Below, one piece after another: positions 33,506 to 43,716 of a stretch of 64,000 bases of DNA; the first letter of the stretch is position 1; every line of letters begins with the position of its first letter. The stretch is taken from contig NZ_UFXX01000001.1 in NCBI RefSeq assembly GCF_900447535.1, positions 2,232,001 through 2,296,000 of the forward strand, read 5' to 3'. The notes beneath the pieces were generated by a model. It saw only the letters and a list, made by a program, of their open reading frames with translations, ran no database searches and was not told where the DNA came from. The stretch is from Dermacoccus nishinomiyaensis. Lineage in GTDB: Bacteria > Actinomycetota > Actinomycetes > Actinomycetales > Dermatophilaceae. The position numbers were made by a program, and so were the translations under genes.

Positions 33506-34683
33506 GTGACGTCGCGACGACCCGCCGGGTGCCGGGCGTCGGCGAGGGCGTATGGCGTGATCTCGTCGGTCAACAGGAGGCGGTGCGCACGTTGAGCGAG
33601 GCCGTCGGCGACGCCCGTCGCATGACGCATGCGTGGCTCATCACCGGCCCGCCCGGCTCGGGCCGTTCCAACGCGGCTCGCTCGTTCGCTGCCGCGCTCG
33701 AGTGCCCGCAGGGCGGGTGCGGGGAGTGTCGCGAGTGCCGGACGACGATCGACGGCTCCCACGCCGACGTGCAGATCGTCTCGACGAGCGGCCTCACGAT
33801 CCAGGTGCGCGAAGCGCGCGATCTGGCGTTGCAGGCGCAGTCGTCGCCGACGGTCGGGCGCTGGCGCGTCATCGTCATCGAGGACGCCGACCGTCTCACC
33901 GAACGCGCCGCCGACGCGCTGCTCAAGGCGCTCGAAGAACCCGTCCCGCGCACCGTGTGGCTGCTGTGCGCGCCGAGCGTCGAGGACGTCATCGTGACGA
34001 TCCGCAGCCGTTCACGCCACGTCCGCCTGCGCATCCCGCCGCCCGACGACGTCGCCGAACTGCTCGTGCGCCGCGACGGCGTCGACCCCGCCATGGCGGC
34101 GTACGCGGCACGCGCGGCGCAGTCGCACATCGGCATCGCGCGGCGCCTGGCGCGTGACGAGGGGGCGCGCATCCGGCGGCGCGAGACGATCCTGCTCGCG
34201 CTGCGTATCCGCGGGCTCGGCGACGCCATGAAGGCGGCAGCTGATCTCGCCTCGATCGCCGAGGACGAGTCGGGTGCATCGTCGGGGGAGCGCAACGCCG
34301 CCGAGAAGGCCAAGCTGATGGAGCAGCTCGGCGCCGACCCGAGCGCGCGCACGCAGCCGCCCCACGTGCGCTCGGCGATCAACCAGCTCGAGAAGGAGCA
34401 GAAGACGCGGGCGACGCGTTTCGGTCGTGACGTCATCGACCGCGCCCTCGTCGATCTCGCCTCGATGTATCGCGACGCGCTCGTGGTGCGCTGGGGCGAT
34501 CCGGTGCCGCTCGTGAACGCCGACATCGTCGACGACGTCGGCCGGCTCGCGCGCGCGTTCACCCCCGAAGGGCTGCTGCTCGCGCTCGACGCCATCAGCA
34601 CCGCGCGTGAGCGCATCGCCGCCAACGTCCCCCCGCTGCTGGCCCTCGAAGCCATGTGCATCTCGCTCGAACTGCCCTCATGA
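33502..34683 (+). CDS. holB: DNA polymerase III delta-prime subunit
   Basis: Clamp-loader subunit of 393 residues. WRDLVGQQEAVRTLSEAV begins the AAA+ domain; the P-loop reads GPPGSGRS, with Arg in place of the catalytic Lys, so ATP hydrolysis by this subunit is doubtful, as in other delta-prime proteins. The zinc module is CPQGGCGECREC. VIEDADRLTERAADALLKALEEP is the sensor region, and the SRC-like motif reads SRS (IRSRSRHV). It is coupled to tmk by an ATGA overlap. The lipoprotein gene follows after 23 bases and may share the transcript. Confidence 0.92.
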   Translation: MSDVATTRRVPGVGEGVWRDLVGQQEAVRTLSEAVGDARRMTHAWLITGPPGSGRSNAARSFAAALECPQGGCGECRECRTTIDGSHADVQIVSTSGLTIQVREARDLALQAQSSPTVGRWRVIVIEDADRLTERAADALLKALEEPVPRTVWLLCAPSVEDVIVTIRSRSRHVRLRIPPPDDVAELLVRRDGVDPAMAAYAARAAQSHIGIARRLARDEGARIRRRETILLALRIRGLGDAMKAAADLASIAEDESGASSGERNAAEKAKLMEQLGADPSARTQPPHVRSAINQLEKEQKTRATRFGRDVIDRALVDLASMYRDALVVRWGDPVPLVNADIVDDVGRLARAFTPEGLLLALDAISTARERIAANVPPLLALEAMCISLELPS

Positions 34684-34706
34684 GGCAGCCGGATAGGAGT
34701 CGCCCC

Positions 34707-36272
34707 GTGAAGAACATCGCGCGCTCGCGCCTGACGCAGGTGGCCGCGCTCGCGGCTGCGTCGATGCTCGCCGTCGGTGGGTGCAGCACGTCGCCTCCCA
34801 CCTCGTCGGCGTCGTCGGACTCATCGGGCGGCGGCGCTGCGTCCGCCTCGTCGGCCGCGGGAACGGCCGCGACCGGTCCGCTCAGTGCGTTCTACACGCA
34901 GAAGCTCGACTGGAAGAGCTGCGACGATGGCGAGTGCGCGAAGCTGCGCGTGCCCATCGACTACGCGAAGCCCAGTGGGCCGAGCATCGAGGTCGCCGTC
35001 AACCGCATGAAGGCGACGGGGACGAAGAAAGGCTCACTCGTCGTCAACCCCGGCGGCCCCGGTGGCTCGGGCGTCGACTATGCCGCGGCGGCTGACCAGA
35101 TCGTCAGCAAGTCGGTGCGCGACAGCTACGACATTGTCGGGTTCGACCCGCGCGGTGTGCAGCGTTCGGCCGCGATCACGTGCGTCGACGACGCGACGCT
35201 CGATCAGTTCATGGGTTCCGACCCCTCACCCGACGACAAGAGCGAGCAGAACGCGCTGCTGGCCGGCGACAAGAAGCTCGCCGACGCGTGCAAGAAGAAC
35301 GCCGGCCCGCTGCTCGGCCACGTCAGCACCGAGGAGGTCGCGAAGGACATGGACGTCCTGCGCGCGGCTCTCGGCGAGCAGAAGTTGAACTTCCTCGGCA
35401 AGTCGTACGGCACGATGCTCGGCGCGACGTACGCCGACCTGTTCGCGAAGAACGTCGGGCGCATGGTGCTCGACGGCGTCCTGCCGCCCGATCTGACGAT
35501 GCAGCAGATCAACGAGGGGCAGGCGACCGGCTTCGAGAAGGCGCTCGACGCCTACCTCGCCGATTGCGTCTCGGGCGGCAAGTGCCCGCTCGGGTCCGAC
35601 GCCGCGTCCGCGAAGAAGAAGCTGCAGACCTGGCTCGCCGGCCTCGACGCCAAACCCATCAAGGCGAGCGGCGACAAGCGGCTCAGCACCCTGACGGAGG
35701 GCTGGGCGATCAACGGAATCGCCGCGTCGCTCTACGACCAGGCGAAGTGGGGTGAGCTGACGCAGGCGCTGCGCAGCGCACTCGGTGGTGACGGCACGCA
35801 GCTGCTCAACGCGGGCAAGAGCTACGCCGAGCGCAACGACGACGGCACGTACCAGAGCAACATGATGCAGGTGCTCAACGCCGTGACGTGCCTCGATCGG
35901 CCCGCGCCGACCGGCGGCGTGGCCGAGTACGAGAAGGACGCGGAGGCGTTCTCGAAGAAGGCGCCGACGTGGGGCAGGCAGATGGCGTGGGCCGGCGCGG
36001 TGTGCGCCGACTGGCCGGTCAAGACCACGGGCAGACCGCACGAGGTGAAGGCGGCCGGGTCGGCGCCGATCGTCGTCCTCGGCACGACCCGTGACCCCGC
36101 GACGCCGTACGAGTGGAGCGAACGCCTCGCCGGTGAACTGCAGAACAGCCGTTTCATCAGCTACGACGGTGACGGCCACACCGCCTACGGGCGCGGCTCC
36201 CAGTGCGTCGACAATGCCGTCGACCACTACCTCGTCGACGGCTCCGATCCTGCGAAGAAGACCACCTGCTGA
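34707..36272 (+). CDS. secreted lipoprotein alpha/beta hydrolase (tripeptidyl aminopeptidase-like)
   Basis: Exported protein of 521 residues. A basic N-terminus and hydrophobic stretch end in the lipobox LAVGGC, so it is likely anchored by a lipid at C22. A Ser/Ala-rich linker follows. The hydrolase fold shows NPGGPGGSG (oxyanion loop), FDPRGVQRS, the nucleophile elbow GKSYGT, and a C-terminal TAP-like part with GTTRDPATPYEW (Asp) and GDGHTAY (His). This layout is that of Streptomyces tripeptidyl aminopeptidases (Tap/SlpD group). GTG start with AGGAG 8 bases upstream. A tap-like gene next to holB is common in actinobacteria. Confidence 0.9.
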   Translation: MKNIARSRLTQVAALAAASMLAVGGCSTSPPTSSASSDSSGGGAASASSAAGTAATGPLSAFYTQKLDWKSCDDGECAKLRVPIDYAKPSGPSIEVAVNRMKATGTKKGSLVVNPGGPGGSGVDYAAAADQIVSKSVRDSYDIVGFDPRGVQRSAAITCVDDATLDQFMGSDPSPDDKSEQNALLAGDKKLADACKKNAGPLLGHVSTEEVAKDMDVLRAALGEQKLNFLGKSYGTMLGATYADLFAKNVGRMVLDGVLPPDLTMQQINEGQATGFEKALDAYLADCVSGGKCPLGSDAASAKKKLQTWLAGLDAKPIKASGDKRLSTLTEGWAINGIAASLYDQAKWGELTQALRSALGGDGTQLLNAGKSYAERNDDGTYQSNMMQVLNAVTCLDRPAPTGGVAEYEKDAEAFSKKAPTWGRQMAWAGAVCADWPVKTTGRPHEVKAAGSAPIVVLGTTRDPATPYEWSERLAGELQNSRFISYDGDGHTAYGRGSQCVDNAVDHYLVDGSDPAKKTTC

Positions 36273-36387
36273 ATCGGGCTGACGGCGCGTCCTACGCCGG
36301 GCGCACCGAGCCGCCGTAGGCGCCCAACCATGGGGAGGCGCCGCGGCTGCTGGGGTTGGTGCCCCCTGGGGCAGCGAGCGGGCGGGA

Positions 36388-36417
36388 TTGGCGCCCCCCG
36401 CGCCGCTCGTGTAAAGT
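36388..36417 (+). promoter_or_regulatory. candidate promoter of tRNA-Thr
   Basis: TTGGCG (36388-36393) and TAAAGT (36412-36417) are separated by 18 bases and end 35 bases before the tRNA. They resemble the -35 and -10 boxes of the main sigma factor. The AT-rich TAAAGTTTT stands out in this GC-rich region. Confidence 0.5.
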
Positions 36418-36452
36418 TTTGCCTCGCTGCCGGAGATATCCGATCAGCGGTT

Positions 36453-36526
36453 GCCGCTTTAGCTCAGTCGGCCAGAGCGTCTCACTCGTAATGAGAAGGT
36501 CGTCGGTTCGATTCCGACAAGCGGCT
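36453..36526 (+). tRNA. tRNA-Thr (anticodon CGU)
   Basis: A complete cloverleaf of 74 bases. The 7-pair acceptor stem is GCCGCTT with AAGCGGC; the D arm contains AGCTCAGTCGGCCAGAGC; the anticodon stem TCTCA/TGAGA holds the loop CTCGTAA with anticodon CGT; the T arm is GTCGG-TTCGATT-CCGAC. The discriminator base is T and the CCA end is not encoded (CCG follows). It reads ACG threonine codons. Confidence 0.96.
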
Positions 36527-36532
36527 CCGAAG

Positions 36533-36560
36533 AAAGGCCCCCGAAGATTCGGGGGCCTTT
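36533..36560 (+). terminator. terminator after tRNA-Thr
   Basis: AAAGGCCCCCG and CGGGGGCCTTT form an 11-pair stem around AAGATT, ending in TTT, 7 bases after the tRNA. It is a classical intrinsic terminator. Confidence 0.85.
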
Positions 36561-36642
36561 CGCGTGCCCGGGCCGGCCGGCGATCCAGCCCGCCCACGAG
36601 AAGCACCGGTACAGCGGCGAGCGCCACGTCGGCCGTCGCAGG

Positions 36643-38364
36643 TCAGTGCTCGAAGTCGTCGTCGCGGAACTCGCCGTCGGGGCGCACGTCGTTGCGGGCG
36701 AGGTCGTTCTCACGACCGCGGAGTTCGACGCGGCGGATCTTGCCCGAGATCGTCTTGGGCAGCTCGGCGAACTCGAGTCGGCGCACACGCTGCCAGGGCG
36801 CGAGTCGCTCGCGGGCGAAGGCGAAGATGCTCTCGGCAGTCGCCGCATCCGGCGAACTGCCTTCGACGAGAACGAGATACGCCTTCGGGACGGCGAGTCG
36901 CACGGCGTCGGGGGCGGGCACGATCGCCGCTTCGGCGACGGCAGGGTGCTCGATGAGCACCGACTCCAGCTCGAACGGGCTGATCTTGTAGTCGCTCGCC
37001 TTGAACACGTCGTCGGTGCGCCCGATGTAGCTGATGTACCCCTCGTCGTCGATCGCGGCGACGTCGCCCGTGTGGTAGAAACCGCCCGCCATCGCGTCGG
37101 TGTTGCGGGCCTCGTCGCCGAGGTAACCCGTCATGAGTGGCAGGGGGTGGGCGGCGAGGTCGAGGCAGATCTCGCCCTCACCGGCGCCGTCGAGCCGTTC
37201 GCCGCTCAGCGGATCGACGATGACGACGGGCACGCCCGGCAGCGGGCGTCCCATCGACCCGGGCTTCACCGCCGAGCCGGGCGTGTTGCCGACGGCGGCC
37301 GTCATCTCCGTCTGGCCGTAGCCGTCGCGGATCGTCAGGCCCCACGCCCGTTCGATCTGCGTGATGACCTCCGGATTGAGCGGTTCACCCGCGCCGATCA
37401 GTTCGCGCAGCGCGCCGCGCCCACCGGTCAGGTCGGCGTTGATGAGCATGCGCCACACCGTCGGCGGCGCACAGAACGTGGTCACCTCGCGGGCGCGCAG
37501 TTGCTGCAGCAGGGCGGCGGGGGAGAAGCGCGTGTAGTTGTAGACGAAGATCGTCGCCTCGGCGATCCACGGCGCGAAGAAGCACGACCATGCGTGCTTC
37601 GCCCATCCCGGGCTCGAGATGTTGAGGTGGACGTCACCGGGGCGCAGACCGAGCCAGTACATCGTCGACAGGTGACCGATCGGGTAGGAGGCCTGCGTGT
37701 GCTCGACGAGCTTGGGGCGACTCGTCGTGCCGGAGGTGAAGTAGTACAGCAGCGGATCGCCCGGCGCGGTGCCCGGGTGCTCGGTGGGCGGGACGTCGCC
37801 GACGCGGCGATACGCCCCGTGCAGGTCGGACCACCCGTCCGCCGCGCCGACGCTGAGCCGCGTGTACTCGCCCGGCACGCCCGAGAACTTGTCGACGTCG
37901 CCCGCGTTGGCGACGACGTGCCGCACCCCGCCGCGCGCGATGCGGTCGCGCAGATCGGCGGGCCCGACGGCCGTCGTCGTCGGCATGATGATCGCGCCGA
38001 GCTTCATGACGGCGAGCATGAGATCCCACAGTTCGATCTGGTTGCCGAGCATGAGGACGACAGGGTCACCGCGCCTCACGCCCTGCTCTGCGAGCCACGT
38101 GGCGACGGCGTCGGAGCGGCGCGCCATCTCGTCGTACGTCACTTCGAGCGACGAACTGTCCTCCTCGACGATGACGATGGCTGTGCGGTGGTTGCCGCGC
38201 GCGACGGTGTCGAACCAGTCGATCGCCCAGTTGAAGCGGTCGCCGACATCGGGCCACGTGAACGTCGCCACAGCGTCGTCATGGCGTCCGCGCAGCTCGA
38301 GGAGTGAGTCGCGCGCGGCGCGGTAGGCCTCGGTGGGGGAGAGGTTGGAGGCGGTGGTCGTCAT
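36643..38364 (-). CDS. medium-chain acyl-CoA synthetase-like AMP-binding protein
   Basis: Adenylate-forming enzyme of 573 residues. The AMP-binding loop is YYFTSGTTSRPKL; other motifs are GYGQTEM, YHTGDVAAIDDEGY, GRTDDVFKASDYKISPFELE and the catalytic lysine loop LPKTISGKIRR. NISSPGWAKHAWSCFFAPW is typical of the ACSM/MACS group, which activates medium-chain or aromatic acids to CoA esters. The exact substrate is unknown. It is the only gene between the tRNA and the regulator pair on this strand. Confidence 0.9.
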   Translation of the reverse strand: MTTTASNLSPTEAYRAARDSLLELRGRHDDAVATFTWPDVGDRFNWAIDWFDTVARGNHRTAIVIVEEDSSSLEVTYDEMARRSDAVATWLAEQGVRRGDPVVLMLGNQIELWDLMLAVMKLGAIIMPTTTAVGPADLRDRIARGGVRHVVANAGDVDKFSGVPGEYTRLSVGAADGWSDLHGAYRRVGDVPPTEHPGTAPGDPLLYYFTSGTTSRPKLVEHTQASYPIGHLSTMYWLGLRPGDVHLNISSPGWAKHAWSCFFAPWIAEATIFVYNYTRFSPAALLQQLRAREVTTFCAPPTVWRMLINADLTGGRGALRELIGAGEPLNPEVITQIERAWGLTIRDGYGQTEMTAAVGNTPGSAVKPGSMGRPLPGVPVVIVDPLSGERLDGAGEGEICLDLAAHPLPLMTGYLGDEARNTDAMAGGFYHTGDVAAIDDEGYISYIGRTDDVFKASDYKISPFELESVLIEHPAVAEAAIVPAPDAVRLAVPKAYLVLVEGSSPDAATAESIFAFARERLAPWQRVRRLEFAELPKTISGKIRRVELRGRENDLARNDVRPDGEFRDDDFEH

Positions 38365-38424
38365 GGGACGACATTGCCAAATGCGAGCCCGGTTACTGCG
38401 TGGTACGTGTGAAGTGGGTCACGT

Positions 38425-39033
38425 TCACAGCCACCCGTTCTCCTGCGCGATGCGCACGGCATCGGCGCGGGTGCGTCCGCTCGTCTTGCCGATGGCTGAC
38501 GACAGGTGGTTGCGCACCGTGCCCTCCGACAGGAACACGGCGCGGGCGATATCGGCCACGGTGCCGCCGGCTGCGGCGGCGCGCAGGACGTCGAGTTCGC
38601 GTGCCGTCAGCGGTGATTCGCCGAACACGAGACTGTCGGCGGCGAGCTGCGGGTCGACGACACGCAGGCCCGCGTGGACGCGGCGCACGGCGTCGGCGAG
38701 TTGCGTCGCCGGGGTGTCCTTGACGACGAACCCCTGCACCCCCGCCTGCATCGCGCGCCGCAGGAAGCCGGGCCGACCGAACGTCGTGACGATGAGGATC
38801 TTCACCGCGGGCAGCGCCTGACGCAGCGCGGCGCTCGCCTCGAGGCCGTCCATGCCGGGCATCTCGACGTCCATGAGGACGACGTCCGGCGCGTGCTCGC
38901 GGCACGCGTCGAGCACCTCGTCACCCCGCCCGACCTCGGCGACGACCTCGAGGTCGCTCTCCAGATCGAGCAGTGCCGCGAGCGCGCCACGCACCATCGC
39001 CTGATCGTCAGCGATGAGAAGTCGGATCGTCAT
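38425..39033 (-). CDS. NarL/LuxR-family response regulator
   Basis: Response regulator of 202 residues. The receiver domain has LLIADDQAMVR (acid pocket), the phosphorylated aspartate in VVLMDVEMPGMDG and the lysine in VVKDTPA. The C-terminal helix-turn-helix shows LTARELDVLRAAAAGGTVADIA and LSEGTVRNHLSSAIGK. It is most similar to DesR-type regulators. It is the last gene of a four-gene unit (ABC ATPase, permease, kinase, regulator), so it probably controls that exporter. Confidence 0.9.
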   Translation of the reverse strand: MTIRLLIADDQAMVRGALAALLDLESDLEVVAEVGRGDEVLDACREHAPDVVLMDVEMPGMDGLEASAALRQALPAVKILIVTTFGRPGFLRRAMQAGVQGFVVKDTPATQLADAVRRVHAGLRVVDPQLAADSLVFGESPLTARELDVLRAAAAGGTVADIARAVFLSEGTVRNHLSSAIGKTSGRTRADAVRIAQENGWL

Positions 39034-39088
39034 GGTCGGCCTTTCGTCGTCGTTCCCCGCAGGGCGAATCCACCTGCGTAGGCGCGCC

Positions 39089-40297
39089 TCACTCGACGCC
39101 CCGTCGCTCGGCAGCTGCGCCGTCGTCGGTGCCCGAGGCCGGCGCATCACGCGTCAACACGTCCAGCGTGAACCCGTCGTCGCTGCGCGTCTCGACGACG
39201 GCACCGACGGCCGCGGCGCGTTCGCGCAGACCCGTGAGCCCGTTACCGTCGCCGGCGTTCGCAGCAGCGCCACGACCGTCGTCGCGCACACTCAGACGCG
39301 TCGGGGAGAGAGCGATCGTCACGTGCGAGGCGCCCGCGTGGCGGATGACGTTCGTCGTCGCCTCGCGCACGGCCCAGGCGAACAGTTCACGCAGGTCGGG
39401 GGAGACGTCGTCGACGTGGCGGGGCAGGTCGACGGCGATACTGGCGTCGGCGAATGCCCTTCTCGCCCGGGCGAGTTCGCCCGACAGCGACATCTCGCGA
39501 TACCCCGAGACGGTCGTGCGCACGTCGGCCAATGCCCCGCGCGCCAGCTGCTCGAGCTCCGCGATCTGCGTCTTCGCCTTCTCGGGATCGACGTCGACGA
39601 GCTTGCCCGCGAGCTCCGCCTTCATCGTGATGACGGTGAGCGAATGACCGAGGATGTCGTGCAGATCGCGCGCCATCCGGTTGCGCTCGTCCTGCACGCG
39701 CAGCAGCGCTGCATCCTCGCGGGCCGCTTCCGCGTCGCGTGTGCGTTCGGCCGAGAACGCGCCGAGCCCGGAGGCCAGCCCCGACGCCACGGCCGCGAAC
39801 AGCAGGCCCGGCTGCAGCGACGAACCGGTGAGCGCGTGGCCGAGCGACGCCGTCGCCGTGACGACGCTGAGCGCGAGCGCCGCGCCGAGCAGCGGCGTCA
39901 TCCCGAGCATGAAGATGACGAGCGAATACGGCAACAGTGCGAAGGCGTCCTGGCCGATGAGGGGCGCTGCGCTCAGCATGCAGGCGGCGACGACGAGCGC
40001 CGACGTCGCGACGACGGCCTGCGTCGAGCGGGTGCGCGGGGTGCCGCTCCAGAGCCGACGCATCGTCGCCGCGATGACGGGGACATAGACGGCCGCGCCC
40101 GCAAGCAGCAGCAGGGCGCCGGCGGTGCGGCGGCCGCCGTCGGCGATGTTCTCCGTGACGGGTTGCACGAGGAAGATCAGCCAGAACACGACCCAGAACC
40201 AGGCGAGCATGCCGCGGGTGCGCGCGCGCCGGGCGCCGACGTTGCGGGTGCGGGCCTGCTCTCGAGGCCAGGCCAGGGCGGGTCGTCGCGGGCTCAC
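39089..40297 (-). CDS. sensor histidine kinase (HisKA_3, DesK-like)
   Basis: Sensor kinase of 402 residues. About six hydrophobic segments lie between residues 30 and 170; the dimerisation helix DERNRMARDLHDILGHSLTVI carries the phosphorylated histidine; the ATPase domain has AVREATTNVIRHA (N box), VRDDGRG and GNGLTGLRERA. It would phosphorylate the regulator 55 bases downstream. The GTG at 40297 was chosen as the first start that precedes the membrane part; a start near residue 30 is possible. The gene follows the ABC permease, as in bacitracin- or membrane-stress-type modules. Confidence 0.88.
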   Translation of the reverse strand: MSPRRPALAWPREQARTRNVGARRARTRGMLAWFWVVFWLIFLVQPVTENIADGGRRTAGALLLLAGAAVYVPVIAATMRRLWSGTPRTRSTQAVVATSALVVAACMLSAAPLIGQDAFALLPYSLVIFMLGMTPLLGAALALSVVTATASLGHALTGSSLQPGLLFAAVASGLASGLGAFSAERTRDAEAAREDAALLRVQDERNRMARDLHDILGHSLTVITMKAELAGKLVDVDPEKAKTQIAELEQLARGALADVRTTVSGYREMSLSGELARARRAFADASIAVDLPRHVDDVSPDLRELFAWAVREATTNVIRHAGASHVTIALSPTRLSVRDDGRGAAANAGDGNGLTGLRERAAAVGAVVETRSDDGFTLDVLTRDAPASGTDDGAAAERRGVE

Positions 40298-40403
40298 GTG
40301 GCCCAACCTATCCGGGTCGCACGGGCCTGGTGGCGGATCGTGCACGCCGCCGTGCTGGCCGGCAGAGTCTCGATCCGGCACCGGGCGTCGGGGTACGCGT
40401 TGC

Positions 40404-41252
40404 TCACACGCGCGCCGTGTCGCGACGGAAGCTCCAGGCGGCGCCACCGATGAACAGCAGGCCCCACGCGACGAGGTTGAGCGCCCACACGAGGTGGAAG
40501 CTGCCGTGACCGCCCGACGTCGTGAGCGACAGCGGCCACTGGGCGAGCTTGCCGATGCCGTACATCGGCGTGAACTGGGCGAAGTGATCGAACGTCGAGC
40601 CGTCCTTGATCGGGAAGAAGATGCCGCCGAGCATCGACATGATGGCCATGAGCCCACCGAGCATCTGCATGACGGAATCACTCGGCAGCAGGTATCCGAG
40701 CAGCAACCCGAGCGCCGCGAACACGAGCGAACCCGCGACGATGACGGCGCCCGCCTCGAGCCACGACAGCACGTCGGCGTGCGCCTTGCCCGAACCGAGA
40801 CCGGCCGCGAACGTCACGCTGACGGCGATGAGCGCCATGACGATCGCGGCGATCATCTTTATGACGATGTACGCGACCGGTTGCAGAGGCGTCAGGCGCA
40901 ACTGCCGGGACCACCCCGCCGCGCGCTCGATCGAGACGCTCGCGCCGGCGCTGGTGGCCGCCATGATCGCGCCGTACAGCGCCATGTTCACCATGAGATA
41001 AGCGTTGACGTTCGCGACCACACCGTTGCCGATCACCTGATCGCCCTCGGAGATCGAACTCGCGACGAAGAAGAACATCGCGATGGGGAAGATGAGCGTG
41101 AAGATCAAGCTGCGCCTGTTGCGCAGCACCCGCCTCAGCTCCAGGCCCATGACGCGGGCGTTGAGGCCGCTGCCTCGCGGCGCTCGACGCTCCGACGGGT
41201 CGAGGGGCGCGCCGTCGAGACGCGGGGTGAAGGTGCTCGTCGTGGTGGACAT
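40404..41252 (-). CDS. ABC-2 type transporter permease
   Basis: Membrane part of an ABC exporter, 282 residues with about six helices. SLIFTLIFPIAMFFFVASS is the first helix; WSRQLRLTPLQPVAYIVIKM is the conserved ABC2 coupling region; LGGIFFPI lies in the fifth helix. The substrate is unknown; the partner ATPase is upstream and the two-component system downstream. A 166-base gap holding a palindrome separates it from the ATPase gene, unusually wide for an operon pair. Confidence 0.88.
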   Translation of the reverse strand: MSTTTSTFTPRLDGAPLDPSERRAPRGSGLNARVMGLELRRVLRNRRSLIFTLIFPIAMFFFVASSISEGDQVIGNGVVANVNAYLMVNMALYGAIMAATSAGASVSIERAAGWSRQLRLTPLQPVAYIVIKMIAAIVMALIAVSVTFAAGLGSGKAHADVLSWLEAGAVIVAGSLVFAALGLLLGYLLPSDSVMQMLGGLMAIMSMLGGIFFPIKDGSTFDHFAQFTPMYGIGKLAQWPLSLTTSGGHGSFHLVWALNLVAWGLLFIGGAAWSFRRDTARV

Positions 41253-41283
41253 GGCAGACCTGCTTTCGAGAGGGGCGCTCGTC

Positions 41284-41323
41284 CTCTGCGTGCAAATGCA
41301 CCCGGGTGCATCTGCACGCAGAG
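41284..41323. repeat. palindrome between ABC ATPase and permease genes
   Basis: 40-base palindrome centred on CCCGGG (41301-41306), with 19 of 20 pairs matched and one A/C mismatch. It contains GTGCATCTGCACG, also in the palindrome at 32521. Lying inside an operon, it could reduce read-through from the ATPase into the permease or protect the upstream message. Confidence 0.88.
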
Positions 41324-41418
41324 AACAGGGTGCCGACGTGGTCGGGATGGGGAGCGAGAGGTGAAGTGAGGAAGCGCGAGAGAGGGTGAGAACCCGAAGG
41401 GGTGAGGGGGAAAGGCCG

Positions 41419-42339
<921 letters not shown>

Positions 42340-42500
42340 GCCTCCAGCCTCGTCGCGGTGGGCGGAGCGGGCCTCGGGCGGACGTCACGACCGCGCCATG
42401 ACAAGTGTCGCGAGTCGACGCTGCGGCGGCGGCCGGCCGTCAGTATCGGCGGTTCAGGGGTCACGCTTCACCGCGAGATCGCGCGTGACAGAGTGAAGGC

Positions 42501-43628
42501 ATGCCCAGTCCGCCGACGAAACCGACGCGTAGCCCTGTGACGAAGGCGGGCGCGGGCACCGCTGTCGGCTGGATGAGTGTTGCCGCCGTCATCACGATCC
42601 TCGTGACGCGCGGCTACCTGCTCGCGACGGGTTACCCGCAGGTTGGCGGCGAGATCTTCCACATCGCACACGCCGTGTGGGGTGGGTTGCTGCTCATGAT
42701 CGCGTTGACGGTCGTGCTGTCCCTGGCCAATCGGTGGGCGACGGCGTTCGCCTCGATCGCGGGTGGCATCGGCATCGGGTTGTTCGTCGACGAGATCGGC
42801 AAGTTCATCACGAAGGACAACGACTACTTCTTCCCTCTCGCCGCGCCCCTGTGCTACGCGATTCTCGCGGCGCTCGGGGTGGCCGCGATGCGGGTGGGCT
42901 CGCAACGGCCGCCCCACGCTCGCAATCACCTCTACGCCGCGCTCGAACTCATGAAACCGGCGGCTGACGGGCCGCTCACGCGCAGCCAGGTCGAGACGAT
43001 CGAGGGTCACCTCGACGCCGTCAGGCGCGACGAGCCGACGGGGCAGGAGCGCGCCATCGCCGAGGGGCTGGCGCAGGCTCTCGACGTGGCGCGAAGCCAG
43101 GCCGTCCCCGATGACGAGCGTCGCGTCGGGCGGATGATGGAGCGTCTCGACGCGGTCGAGGAGCGGCTGCTGCCGCCGAGCCGTCAGCGCAAGCTGAGCC
43201 GTCTCGCGCTGGGCGTGCTCGCTGTCGTCGGTGTCTTCGCCGGTCCGGGCGTGTTCGTCTACTCGCTGTGGCAGGCCTACGGCCCGGACGCCGTCAGCGG
43301 CCACAACAGTCTCCTCGGCGACCACCCGGGCAAGGTCGCGTGGACGGCCGCGAGCGTCGCCGCGCTCATCGGCACCGTCGCCGCGTTCTTCGCCTGGCGA
43401 GCGGTGAAACGACTCGGTGACGACAGCAGCAGCCTCGCCGACGGCGCCCGCTGGGGCATCGCGGCGCTGTTGCTCATGCTCGGCGGCGTCAATCTGCTCA
43501 ACGCCTACTTCAACCAGTTCCTCGTCTTCATCAATGCCTGCCTCGAGGCAGGCGTCGTCGGGCTGCTCGCCCGCGTGAAGAGCCGCGCCGACAAAGCCGC
43601 GAAGACGTTGGGGCACGACCACTCCTGA
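42501..43628 (+). CDS. polytopic membrane protein of unknown function
   Basis: I do not recognise this 375-residue protein. Three or four helices lie before residue 140 (including IFHIAHAVWGGLLLMIALTVVL and GGIGIGLFVDEIGKFIT), then a charged cytoplasmic domain of about 90 residues (145-235), then four more helices. Acidic residues in the helix ending FVDEIGKF are notable. The family appears in other actinobacteria. The ATG follows GTGAAGG. It is divergent from the ABC unit and convergent with the BASS transporter. Confidence 0.7.
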   Translation: MPSPPTKPTRSPVTKAGAGTAVGWMSVAAVITILVTRGYLLATGYPQVGGEIFHIAHAVWGGLLLMIALTVVLSLANRWATAFASIAGGIGIGLFVDEIGKFITKDNDYFFPLAAPLCYAILAALGVAAMRVGSQRPPHARNHLYAALELMKPAADGPLTRSQVETIEGHLDAVRRDEPTGQERAIAEGLAQALDVARSQAVPDDERRVGRMMERLDAVEERLLPPSRQRKLSRLALGVLAVVGVFAGPGVFVYSLWQAYGPDAVSGHNSLLGDHPGKVAWTAASVAALIGTVAAFFAWRAVKRLGDDSSSLADGARWGIAALLLMLGGVNLLNAYFNQFLVFINACLEAGVVGLLARVKSRADKAAKTLGHDHS

Positions 43629-43716
43629 CGGCGGCCGAACTCCGTGGTCGCGCGCTTGCACGCACGAACAGAGACGGTTGGACGCACTTGCCCGACACGC
43701 CCGCGGGCTGACGGTG

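Noticed and set aside
36453-36526. tRNA-Thr as an integration site for a mobile element
   Set aside because: No duplicate of the tRNA 3' end, integrase or phage-type gene was seen downstream; a normal terminator follows.
36646-38307. 553-codon open frame opposite the acyl-CoA synthetase
   Set aside because: Antisense shadow of a clear enzyme gene; no ribosome-binding site or family features.
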